Positions 54,932 through 63,200 of a DNA stretch of 64,000 bases are shown here, piece after piece (the stretch's first letter is position 1; each line of letters starts with the position of its first letter). The DNA is from Sphingomonas ginsengisoli An et al. 2013 (lineage in GTDB: Bacteria; Pseudomonadota; Alphaproteobacteria; Sphingomonadales; Sphingomonadaceae): positions 1,302,001 through 1,366,000 of the forward strand of contig NZ_CP045434.1 of assembly GCF_009363895.1 (NCBI RefSeq). The letters are read 5' to 3'. A program made the translations under genes and the position numbers. The notes beneath the pieces are model-generated. The model worked only from the letters and a program-made list of their open reading frames with translations. It did not search any database and was not told the DNA's origin.

Positions 54932-55567
54932 TTAGTCCCTGTTGTTCCGCTCGATCCTGGCTGGTTCCAGTCGCGCCATGATGCCGACGTGAATGGCTTC
55001 ATTTGTGCTCCTGGCCCCGAGTTTCCGCACCATATTGTTGCGGTACATCTCTACGGTTCGATCGCTTATTCCGAAATGCCTACCAATCGTCTTGTGTGAA
55101 GCTCCTGCTAGAAGTCCTCGCAGAACATCCAGTTCCCTTGAAGTTAAATTTGCGACTTGTTGTGCAGCCGTACGCTCTCGTTTAGCGAACTCAACGCTGC
55201 TCAATAAATGGGCATAACTATTCTCAAGCATGGTGAGAAGATCGGCGCCACTGAAGGGCTTCTCGATGAAGTCGACGGCTCCCGATTTGAGCGAGCGAAC
55301 AGCGGTTTCAACGTCACCGTGTCCCGTTACAATGATCGTAGCGAAGTTGGCGAGGCAGACACCCTCATTCTCAAGAAGATCTAGTCCACTGTGGCCAGGC
55401 ATCCTGACATCCAATAATAAAGCTCCAGGTGGGAGAAGAAGGCATTCTTCTAGAAATTGAGAAGCGGACTCGAAGCCTCTAACCAGCCATCCTGCCGTCT
55501 CAAGCAGCAATAGCATTGATTTGCGAAAAGGGCCGTCGTCATCAACAACATAGGCTCGCTTGCTCAT
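54932..55567 (-). CDS. FixJ-type response regulator (receiver + LuxR helix-turn-helix)
   Basis: 211 residues. Receiver: VVDDDGPFRKS, Asp in GALLLDVRMPG (about D53), TIIVTGHGDVETAV, FIEKPF. A short linker leads to a GerE/LuxR helix-turn-helix (LTSRELDVLRGLLAGASHKT ... VEMYRNNMVRKLGARS). The length and the linker VEFAKRERTAAQQVANLTSRE match FixJ/TodT-type regulators, activators paired with soluble PAS kinases. It converges on the PAS-kinase gene with 96 bases between. Target genes are unknown; BLUF and PilZ genes nearby are candidates. Confidence 0.92.
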   Translation of the reverse strand: MSKRAYVVDDDGPFRKSMLLLLETAGWLVRGFESASQFLEECLLLPPGALLLDVRMPGHSGLDLLENEGVCLANFATIIVTGHGDVETAVRSLKSGAVDFIEKPFSGADLLTMLENSYAHLLSSVEFAKRERTAAQQVANLTSRELDVLRGLLAGASHKTIGRHFGISDRTVEMYRNNMVRKLGARSTNEAIHVGIMARLEPARIERNNRD

Positions 55568-55688
55568 GTCCCGATTGAGAGTTTCGATGTTGTCATGCTC
55601 CCTTTGCCCATAAGCTGAGATTGCGGCTTACCCTGGATTGGTGCGAGCTTATGCGGAATGGGTCAATAGGTCCATTCCCCAAAGGGCG

Positions 55689-56102
55689 TTACAGGATCAC
55701 CATAAGCCTTAGGAGTTGATCCACTTCGCGTTCATGGTTATGACCGTGAAGTTCTCTACCTTTGCCAACAAGAGACTCAAGCTGTCGATCGACGTAGAGC
55801 GAAGGTCCAGAGTAAGATAGCGACCAACTATCAAATCGTCGCACGCGGCTTGTGTCACGCCTTAAGACGGTTATTCGGTTGTGACGTTCGTCTGCCAATA
55901 TCTTGTACATGACTCTCGCGAGGTTTTGGTGCGGCCCTTCTAAAAACTGTGCAAATCGAGTACCAGTAAATATCAAGGTTCCGCTTAGTCCATTGCGCGC
56001 GTTCGCTTCTCGAGCGTGGTTCACGAGGCGCCCAATCTCATTAGGCGCTCGACGCGGACTAGGCTTATAAAGGCTCACGTAGAGCAAGTACTCCAGTGAC
56101 AC
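55689..56102 (-). CDS. BLUF-domain blue-light sensor, single domain
   Basis: 137 residues. The BLUF fold (blue light using FAD) spans about 3-95: LEYLLYVS has the conserved Tyr (Y8), HAREANARNGLSGTLIF the Asn (about N34), and RFAQFLEG the Gln (about Q52) that switches hydrogen bonding on illumination. ADERHNRITVL and RRFDSWSLSYSG complete it; the Met often found two residues after the Trp is Leu here. About 40 C-terminal residues include a helix (EVDQLLRLMVIL) usual for short BLUF proteins. It acts through partner proteins. It is on the same strand as fixJ, about 120 bases upstream of it, so co-transcription is possible. Confidence 0.92.
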   Translation of the reverse strand: MSLEYLLYVSLYKPSPRRAPNEIGRLVNHAREANARNGLSGTLIFTGTRFAQFLEGPHQNLARVMYKILADERHNRITVLRRDTSRVRRFDSWSLSYSGPSLYVDRQLESLVGKGRELHGHNHEREVDQLLRLMVIL

Positions 56103-56608
56103 CCGGTCTCTCCATGGTCTCGATATTACGTAGTTGCTGAGCGGGGCTGGCCCGCAATTGAAGCTGCAGGCCTGGCTCTACACTCGTTCGACTGCGGAAT
56201 CGATACCGGGTTTGCCCCGTGTCTTGAGCAGGTTCGGCACTGATTTAGTCAGGCAGCGGAGCTAACAACAGCGCGCTTGACCACCGCCGCGATGAAAAAG
56301 CCAACATTCGATACCGTTGGTTCAGGTCTGAAGGCCGGCGACTACCTCACCGTATTTCCACGGTAGTGATTTCCGATGCTCGCAATCGGCGAACTTCCAG
56401 TGCATAAAAAACCTCTGAACACGCCTTGCTCCTTTGTAGATATCGCAAGGTAAGAACATGGTCTCGTGCAAGCGAGTGGCGACTGGCATATGCAATCCCC
56501 AAGACTGTTATGCCAGTCGCCTTAGAACACAGTGCGGATGGAGCGTGTTGAAGGGTAATCAATCGACAGTTCCATTTCGATTTAGCGGACTTTTATGAGG
56601 GGTTGACG
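56103..56608. other. Intergenic stretch between BLUF and PilZ genes
   Basis: About 505 bases. The only coding hints are a 24-codon frame at 56292-56366 (starts MKKPTFDTVGSGLKAGDYLT) without ribosome site and a 71-codon frame on the minus strand (56347-56562) without family similarity. Neither is called as a gene. Confidence 0.4.
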
Positions 56609-57286
56609 ATGCCTTGTTTGTCTGGAGATGCGCTGTACTCAGTGCCCGCTAGTTCCACTCACTTCGGCGATGCGCAATGTGACGCATCGCTCAACGAGCG
56701 ACGCTCATCCGAACGGCATCGTCTCGTTCTTCAGATGGCGACGCTCACAACTGATTTAGAGCAGCAGCTCTGCCTTGTCTTGAACATTGGTGCGGGTGGG
56801 ATGAAAGTCCGCTACTTTGGTAACGCTCCCGAGGGGTCGGCCGTCACCGTGTCGATGCGAGGTGACCAGAAATTCCACGGCCACGTTAGTTGGCGCACTG
56901 GCGATTTGCTCGGGATTAGGTTCAATGAAAAGTTGAACGAACTTGTCGAGGGTTGCGCCGTGTTGGACAGCGGCGCTCGAAAGCGGAGTCCCCGCTTGCC
57001 GGTACATTTCCAAGCGCAAATTTGGTGCGAAGGGGCACTTACTTCGGTGCGGGTTGTGAACCTTTCACCGAGCGGTGCTGCGGTGATTATCTCTGGAAAG
57101 CCCCCGCGGTTGCGTCAGGTGGCCCTGAAGGTACCAGGGCTCGCCAGTTTCCCAGCGCAGGTTCGCTGGAGCGATGGCGATAGAATAGGGCTCTCGTTCA
57201 ACACGCCATTGCTCTTCACGCAACTGCAGCGCCTGGTCTCACTCAGCTCCTTGAATACGAGAGCGGCGGTCAGGAACGCGGCTTAG
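56609..57286 (+). CDS. Tandem PilZ-domain protein (cyclic-di-GMP receptor)
   Basis: 225 residues from ATG 56609, six bases after GAGGGG. Two PilZ domains in a row. The first (about 30-115) has RRSSERHR as the arginine motif (R32-x3-R36) and NIGAGGMKV where the consensus is (D/N)xSxxG; the Ser is replaced by Gly. The second (about 122-215) has RKRSPR and a full NLSPSGAAV motif. PilZ domains bind cyclic-di-GMP through the Arg and the D/NxSxxG loop, so at least the second should bind. No membrane or other output domain. It probably reports the level controlled by the HD-GYP protein in the same cluster. Confidence 0.85.
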   Translation: MPCLSGDALYSVPASSTHFGDAQCDASLNERRSSERHRLVLQMATLTTDLEQQLCLVLNIGAGGMKVRYFGNAPEGSAVTVSMRGDQKFHGHVSWRTGDLLGIRFNEKLNELVEGCAVLDSGARKRSPRLPVHFQAQIWCEGALTSVRVVNLSPSGAAVIISGKPPRLRQVALKVPGLASFPAQVRWSDGDRIGLSFNTPLLFTQLQRLVSLSSLNTRAAVRNAA

Positions 57287-57436
57287 GCGCGTGTTGATGG
57301 GCTTGAGGTGCAGAGCCACTTACACCCGGGACAAGCAGATCATCTCGTGGAGCGGACTGTTTGTTGCCGCCGGCTCGGAGATGCAGGCGGAATGAGCTGA
57401 GATCCGTCTCGTCTTTGCGATTTTGGAGAATGCGTC

Positions 57437-57757
57437 ATGCGCATCGTTCTCTTCTTCCTCGCCATAACGTCGTCATCCCTGGCAGGTGCGTCCGATGGTC
57501 GGTTCGGTGCATCTTCCACGGGTAGTGTAAACATCAGTGTCAGCGTGGCTCAGCGCGCTTGGCAAACCGGCATTTCAGACAATCGGGCTCAGTTGTGCGT
57601 AGCCGTCAGGCAAGGCTTCGTGTTGGTGGACGGGCGAACGGGCGAGATCATCAAGCAGCTGCAGCCCTTAGGCAGCTGTGAGTTCGGCGGAGCAGCGCTA
57701 GAGATGAAAGGTCTCCCCACAAGCCCCGTTCGTCTGGTCATCGTTCGGGCAGAATAG
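57437..57757 (+). CDS. Small secreted protein of unknown function
   Basis: 106 residues from ATG 57437, after GGAGA at eight bases. A clear signal peptide (RIVLFFLAITSSSLAGA) is followed by a Ser/Val-rich strand (FGASSTGSVNISVSVAQRAW), and two Cys (AQLCVAVRQGF, LGSCEFGG) that could pair in the periplasm. I do not recognise the family. It lies 150 bases after the PilZ gene on the same strand; no functional assignment. Confidence 0.6.
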   Translation: MRIVLFFLAITSSSLAGASDGRFGASSTGSVNISVSVAQRAWQTGISDNRAQLCVAVRQGFVLVDGRTGEIIKQLQPLGSCEFGGAALEMKGLPTSPVRLVIVRAE

Positions 57758-58475
57758 GGTCACACGCAGCGTGTACGCTAAGGCTCTCTGCCTAGCTGCC
57801 GCTCGATCAAGAGCAGACTGCGGAGTTTATTGGATCGGTATCTGAATGTCGGCAATAAATCGAAAGCCGACCTCGTGCCTGCTTTGAGGCTCGCAGACTT
57901 ATCGTTCGGTTCGCTGAAGCGAACTTTCAAGCGAGATGACGCCAACTCCCCGCGCGTTGGTCTTACTCAATTTTTTCCGGATTTTTGAACTCGCTTCAGT
58001 TCCGAGAAACTCGCGTTGATGCGTTTCGCAATCGACGATCGCAGCTAGCACGTGCAATTCCCGGTCGGTTTGTCCGCTAGGTCTTGATCGGCTCTAACTG
58101 AGTAGATTATCTCCGTGCCTAGTCGCTCGAGCGACGAAAAGTCGCGCATTAGCGTCTGCCGCAGCGCGACTTTTAATTTGACCAGCGTTTGGCCCAAAGT
58201 CGGCGAACAATGAAAAATGGCGTCGAGAGTTACGGCGTTGAGGTCCTAAATGCTGTAAGGGCGTCGGTGTACCATTGCGGCCACCGAGCAGCCGCCGGGG
58301 CGGTACCACTTGTGCGCTCCAGAGGAGCCATCGCCTCGGCGCCGTCGATGACCAAAACGGTGGGCGCCGATCGACAGCTCGGTTCTGTGACCGCTCCTCC
58401 AAGTACAAAAGAATTGACGACTCGCAAGCCGTCGTCGACGACATGGGCGGGCAACGACATGAGGACCAGTTTGAA
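57758..58475. other. Gene-poor stretch with a possible minus-strand gene remnant
   Basis: 718 bases without a supported gene. On the minus strand an open frame of about 60 codons ends with TAA at 57898-57900. It reads DRELHVLAAIVDC, then REFLGTEASSKIRKKLSKTN and ISLESSLQRTER, which has coding-like composition, but it is preceded by a stop and has no ATG, so it may be the end of a broken gene. Other short frames at 58094-58479 overlap each other on both strands and are not called. Confidence 0.35.
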
Positions 58476-58661
58476 GTGACCGAAAATTACGAGAGCGGCG
58501 CCAAACGAAAGTGGACGAAGCCGACCGTGAGCGTCCTCGGTACGGTTGAGCGTGGCCGCATAATCGGCTCGCCTGAGACGTCACCGGAACAAGTTGACGC
58601 CTTGAATTCACTCTTGCGTGAGCACCACAAGGGTGAGGAGAAGCCGGCTGATGGCGATTGA
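58476..58661 (+). CDS. Small peptide with RiPP-leader-like motif
   Basis: 61 residues from GTG 58476 (GAGGA ten bases upstream); ATG 58443 is an alternative giving 72 residues. The segment KRKWTKPTVSVLGTVERGRI resembles the leader motif of lasso-peptide precursors (YxxPxLxxLG, here WTKPTVSVLG), which is read by a PqqD-like recognition protein. The remainder (IIGSPETSPEQVDALNSLLR ...) is polar. No lasso protease or cyclase gene is in the window. So a precursor role is a hypothesis; a free-standing small protein is the alternative. The next gene starts 11 bases before its stop. Confidence 0.5.
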   Translation: MTENYESGAKRKWTKPTVSVLGTVERGRIIGSPETSPEQVDALNSLLREHHKGEEKPADGD

Positions 58662-58851
58662 CGACCCAGCCGTTCGGGCAGCGTTGCTTGTTGTGCTTTT
58701 GTCATTCGTGGCTCTCGCCATCCTCTTCATCAGCAAACAATTTGACCTGCGTTTGATGGCAAAATTCTCGGCGAAGAAACGGCGACCACCGCTGATCCTC
58801 ACCAAGACAAACGAGTCCATCAATCGGCGCGACGAGGGGGGGGCGTCATGA
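58651..58851 (+). CDS. Small single-span membrane protein
   Basis: 66 residues from ATG 58651, nine bases after GAGGAG. One membrane span (VRAALLVVLLSFVALAILFI, about residues 8-28) is followed by a basic cytoplasmic-type tail (LMAKFSAKKRRPPLILTKTN). It overlaps the preceding small peptide gene by 11 bases and the following 15-codon frame by an ATGA, indicating a tight unit of tiny genes. Family not recognised. Confidence 0.55.
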   Translation: MAIDDPAVRAALLVVLLSFVALAILFISKQFDLRLMAKFSAKKRRPPLILTKTNESINRRDEGGAS

Positions 58852-58895
58852 CCCTGTTCGTCATTCTCCGGCGCTCGCACAAGGGCCGTCGCTAA
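58848..58895 (+). CDS. Very short basic reading frame coupled to upstream gene
   Basis: Fifteen codons (MTLFVILRRSHKGRR) whose ATG overlaps the upstream stop as ATGA. The layout suggests translational coupling, but at this length it may be chance. No similarity recognised. Confidence 0.25.
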   Translation: MTLFVILRRSHKGRR

Positions 58896-59008
58896 TCGTC
58901 ATTTTATTTGCACTTTAGCAAACAGCGAGGAGGATTTTTCCGGTCGGCGGGCTGCCAAGTCCCGGCGATCCGGACAAGACCCTGGCGGAGGGCGGCGAGC
59001 CGCTAGCG

Positions 59009-59627
59009 GTGGAGAAGCTCGCCACCAAGCTGGGGCTGAATACCCCGAGCGTTCGCGTTGCTCCGGTCCCGCTGCAAAGTCTCCAGTGGACACCGGGGAC
59101 GCTTCCCATGAGTCCGACCTACCAGGAGTTGGCCCAGCATTATCTCAGCAGCCTGGCGGGGGATGAGCGGGCACGTGACACGGCCGAGCTCCTGTTGTCC
59201 GATCATATAATCCCGAAGTTTGGGGCGCGCCGTCTAACAGACACCAATGCCGCCGATTTGCAGGAACTTATCGCAGGTGCTCCGGACATGGTCGGCGCCG
59301 AAGCGAGCCAGCTGGAAAAGCTTTTGAAGCGGATGTGGACTCTTGCTGTCGACATGAAGTTCGTACCCGCTGAGGCTGCGGCGAGCGTATGTTCGACCCC
59401 GTTTGGTCGTCCGGATCAGGGCTTCGCATTGCTCACTGCGGCCAGTGCTAAAGAACTGCTCATTGCCGCACGGAGCAGCCCCAACAGGCAGCTGAAATAC
59501 ATCATGGCGCTGCTGATGCTGACCGGCGCGCGGACTCGCGAGATCCTCAACTCGCGTTGGGACGATTTCGACCTCAATAAGTCGGTGTGGAGAATTCACG
59601 TTTCCGCGCCGGGTACCGCGCGCGAAC
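59009..59627 (+). pseudogene. Tyrosine recombinase/integrase remnant
   Basis: From GTG 59009 the frame encodes a phage-type integrase N-terminal core-binding domain (TYQELAQHYLSSLAGDERAR ... RRLTDTNAADLQEL ... EKLLKRMWTLAVDMKFV) and the start of the catalytic domain, LMLTGARTREILNSRWDDFD, with the first catalytic Arg (about R175). After about residue 206 similarity stops: the remaining codons to 59836 are unrelated and the HxxR and Tyr motifs are missing. The same frame is also open upstream to 58919 without a start codon, with coding-like content (PVGGLPSPGDPDKTLAEGG), so the 5' end may be lost too. It is probably an inactive relic of the element that brought this region in. Confidence 0.75.
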
Positions 59628-60203
59628 TTAAAAGAATGTCGCCTCGCTCAAAATGTCTGCCATCATATTTGGCTGAGCATTCTTCGAGCTCTTACGTCGT
59701 TCGTTCAACAGCCAGCCGCGAACGACTTCAATCTGCTGACGGAAATTGCGATCTCGTCCGCTCGCCTTGCTCGAGGACTGCAAAGTGCGGTGTTCAACTG
59801 CGTCGCCTCGATGCGGGGATGGATTTGAGATGTTAGGCGCGCAGTGAGCAGGCCAGAACGGCGCCCTCCAGCCCGGCGTAGTGGACAAGCTCCTAACTTC
59901 GCTCAATTCCGGTTGCGACATTGCCCGTAGCCTCGGCCAGCTTGACCTCTCGCAAAGGCTCCGCCCCCTCCCGCGGCGCCTCTCTTTCCGCAGCAGTCTG
60001 CTTGTCGAACTTTGCCCACCGTCCGACCGAACCGCTCAAAAAGAAACTGCAATCACCAAACTTTACAGATCGGTAAGGAGAAGCTGGTAACCGCAGTGTT
60101 GCCCAGGGGGGCTTGTCTGCGTTTTTGACACGTTCGGCGTTCGGTCGCCGACCGGCGTCCCTTGCCGCACGATCTCCTCGAATATTCTCTCGGAGATCAT
60201 GCC
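59628..60203. other. Junction region between integrase remnant and autotransporter gene
   Basis: A minus-strand frame (59628-59921) ends exactly where integrase similarity stops; its last part (RQQIEVVRGWLLNERRKSSK ... MMADILSEATFF) looks coding-like and may be the end of another broken gene, family unknown. From 59922 to 60203 I see no gene; this part should hold the promoter of the gene at 60204. Confidence 0.35.
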
Positions 60204-63200
60204 GTGGCCTCGTTGCTCTTTACGAACCAGAAGACCTCTACCCGTCGAATTGCGTTGCTGCTTGCTTCAGTCGCCTTCGTGGCCGGCCCTGCATCTGCGG
60301 CGGAAGTGACAGTTGCCGCCGGAAGTACCGGCACACTCGGCGCAAACACGTCCGATCGCTATGTCGTCGATGGCGTTCTGCACGTTACGCAATCCGGCAG
60401 TGACGTCGTCTCTGTCGACAAGAGCGACACCGTCTACGGCAGCTTCAGCGGCTCTACGACGCCGGGCGCTCCGGGCACCCTGAGTTTTTCAGCCTCGGCA
60501 TATTACATTACCGCGACAATCGGGTTCGTTGATCAGAACGGCACGATCGTGAGCGTGCTGACAACTAACGATGATGACGTCTACAATCTATCGAACAGCC
60601 TGAGCGGCGTGGGCCTGATCGGCACGAACTGCGCTTCGGCCGGCATCTCGGCCTGCGTGGTCGCGTCCGGTTCGAGCCAGGATTTGCTTCCCACAATCAA
60701 TTCTCTCAACGGCAACCTCAGCCTGTGCTGCGATCTTGCCACGTTCAACGTCACCATCTCAGGCCGGACGAATTCCCACATCTCCTCACTCGCCGGGTCG
60801 GGAACAGTGGACGTCTCGAGCGGAAACTTGGTCATCAGCAACGCTGCGGATGATTTCCGCGGCACCGTCACTGGACCCGGCGGTATCGAGATCGCCGGCG
60901 GTCGACAGGTCCTGTCGGGAGCGAACAGTTATTCCGGGGGCACCTACGTCACCGGCGGTGTTGTTGTTGCCAACAACACGCTGGCCTTTGGCTCCGGCCC
61001 TGTCCACATGATCGATCCGACGGTCAATTTTGCCGCTTCCGGTACCTACACAAACGATTTCATGCTTGAGGTAGCCTCGCCAGCCGCTGGCGACCCATCA
61101 ATCTTCCAGACTGATGCCGGCGTGGGTGTAATCCTCAGCGGCGTCATCGTCACGGGTTCAACGGCGAGCACCGATCCGGTGCAATACGTCGTCATCGATG
61201 GGTCTGGGAGCGTCACCCTAACGAATGCTGGCAACAACTGGCTGGGCACGACAACGATCAACAGCGGCTCGACCTTGATTGGCGCAAGCAACACGATCTC
61301 GGGCAGCACCATCATCGACAATGGCACGCTTGCCTATGCGCAGCCCCTGAGCGGCTCGGTCGCACAGGGTATCAGCGGCTCCGGCGTCGTGAGTATCTCG
61401 GGCCTCGGCGCGAGCGAAGCGATGACCTTCAGCGGCACCAACAGCGTCGCCAACGGCTTTCACGTGGTCGATGGCTCGGCCATCATCCTGACTGGAAGCA
61501 ATAATGCGCTCCGGAACGTATCCCTCGATGGAGCGAATGCATCGGTAAGCATCGCCTCCACTGCTTCTCTAGTCAGCGTTGGCGATGTCGGCGTGATTGG
61601 TTTTGCGGATGGAAATAAGGTCGATAACCAAGGCTCGATCGTCGGCGGAACGTCGGTTGGAGTTGCCGTCTACGGCGGCAATGCGACGCTCATCAATGGG
61701 TCGGCCAGCAATAGCGGAGCCTTGATTTCAGGCGGCTACGGCGTGTCGGCGGCTGGTTCGAGCCTTTCCGTTGACAACTTCGGCACAATCACCGGCACCA
61801 ACCAGATCGGCATCGACGGCGGCAATCTCACCGTTACAAACCACGCCGGTGGCCAGATCACTGGCGCGTCGCGAGGCATCCTTTCAAACGCAGCCTTAAC
61901 CCTCACCAACGCCGGTTCCGTCAGCGCCAATGGCACTGCTGTCCTGACCGCAGGCGGCGGAAACATCGATAACCAGCTTGGCGGAACGATCAACGGTGGC
62001 GCATTTGCTTTCCAGTCGACTGGCACCGCAGCGTCCACGATTAACAATGCGGGTGATCTCACTGGCGGGGTCGTGTCCACTGGCGGCGGCAACCTCAACA
62101 TCACGAACAGCGCGAGCGGCAATATCGTTCGTGTGGTGTTCGGCTCGGCCATCGACCTGTCAAATGGCGGTGGCCTCACCCTGAGCAACGCTGGCGACAT
62201 CGTAGGCTCCGGATGGGGCGTAGTCGGGCGCAATTCGACGGATAGCGTGGTCAATTCCGGGCGCATCGCGTCGGGCACGATTTCCAATGACGCGATCACG
62301 GTCAGCGGGGCGAACGCCATTGAGCTTCAGCAGGGTGGCAATGTCACCAACCTGAATGGTGGACAGATTACTGGCCAGGGTAATGGCGTCACCGGCGGCG
62401 GGATTACAATCGATAACCGCGCAGGCGCCTTGATCAGCGGCGTCTCTAACGGCGTCAACATCGCCGCCAACAGCTCGGTCAGCAACGCCGGGACGATCTC
62501 CGGCGGTAGCGCCGGTTTCAATTTCGGTGTTGTGACCGGAGCCAATAGCACGCTCACGAACCTGACGGGCGGGACCATCACGGGCGGACGAGCAACGCAG
62601 TTCTCTGGTGTCAACGACGTCCTGAACAACAGCGGCTCGATCACCAGCACCGCAGCCACGGCGTCGCAGGGCTATGGCGCGATCTTCCTCAATGGTGGAA
62701 CGGTCAACAATCTTGCCGGCGGTACCATCACCGGTCAGTATCGTGGCGTTTCGACCCAAGGTTCGGCTGGCTCCGTCACCAACGCCGGGACCATCAGCTC
62801 TTCGACCGAACTGGCAATTGCCATGTTCAATGGCGGGACCGTCTCGAACCAGGCTTCCGGCGTCATCGATGGCCAATATCGCGGCGTGGCCATCAGCGGC
62901 GGTGCCGGCACCGTAACCAACGCCGGCCTGATCCGGGCCACGGTCGACAATGCGGTTAGCCTGTTCAATGGCGGCACGGTCACCAATCAGGCGCAAGGAA
63001 CGCTCACCGCGCTCGGGTCGGGCGGCTGGGGTGTCTACGTCACCGGCGGCGCTGTAAACGTGTCCAATGCCGGCCTGATCAACGCTGACACCGGCATTGT
63101 CACCAACGTCAACGGGGCGGTCGTCTCGAACACCGGAACGATCAACGGCAATCAGGACGGAGTGATGAACTTCGGGTCGGTTACCCAAGCGCTGACCAAC

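Larger units (their letters stand above)
48145..59836. mobile_element. Probable genomic island or mosaic of mobile DNA beyond tRNA-Glu
   Basis: Immediately after tRNA-Glu the genes change in character: a serine recombinase unit, sparse signalling genes with long gaps, very small genes, and a damaged tyrosine integrase. Base composition falls: I count 32 G+C in 60 at 52921-52980 against 43 in 60 at 30001-30060. No direct repeat of the tRNA 3' end was found in the window, so neither attachment site nor right boundary is defined. The right limit given is where the integrase-like frame ends; the island may extend past the window. Confidence 0.5.

Noticed and set aside
56292..56366. 24-codon frame in the BLUF-PilZ gap
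   Set aside because: No ribosome site, no coupling to a neighbour and no similarity.
58230..58460. 76-codon minus-strand frame upstream of the small peptide gene
   Set aside because: Overlaps several competing frames on both strands and lacks family features; could not be supported.
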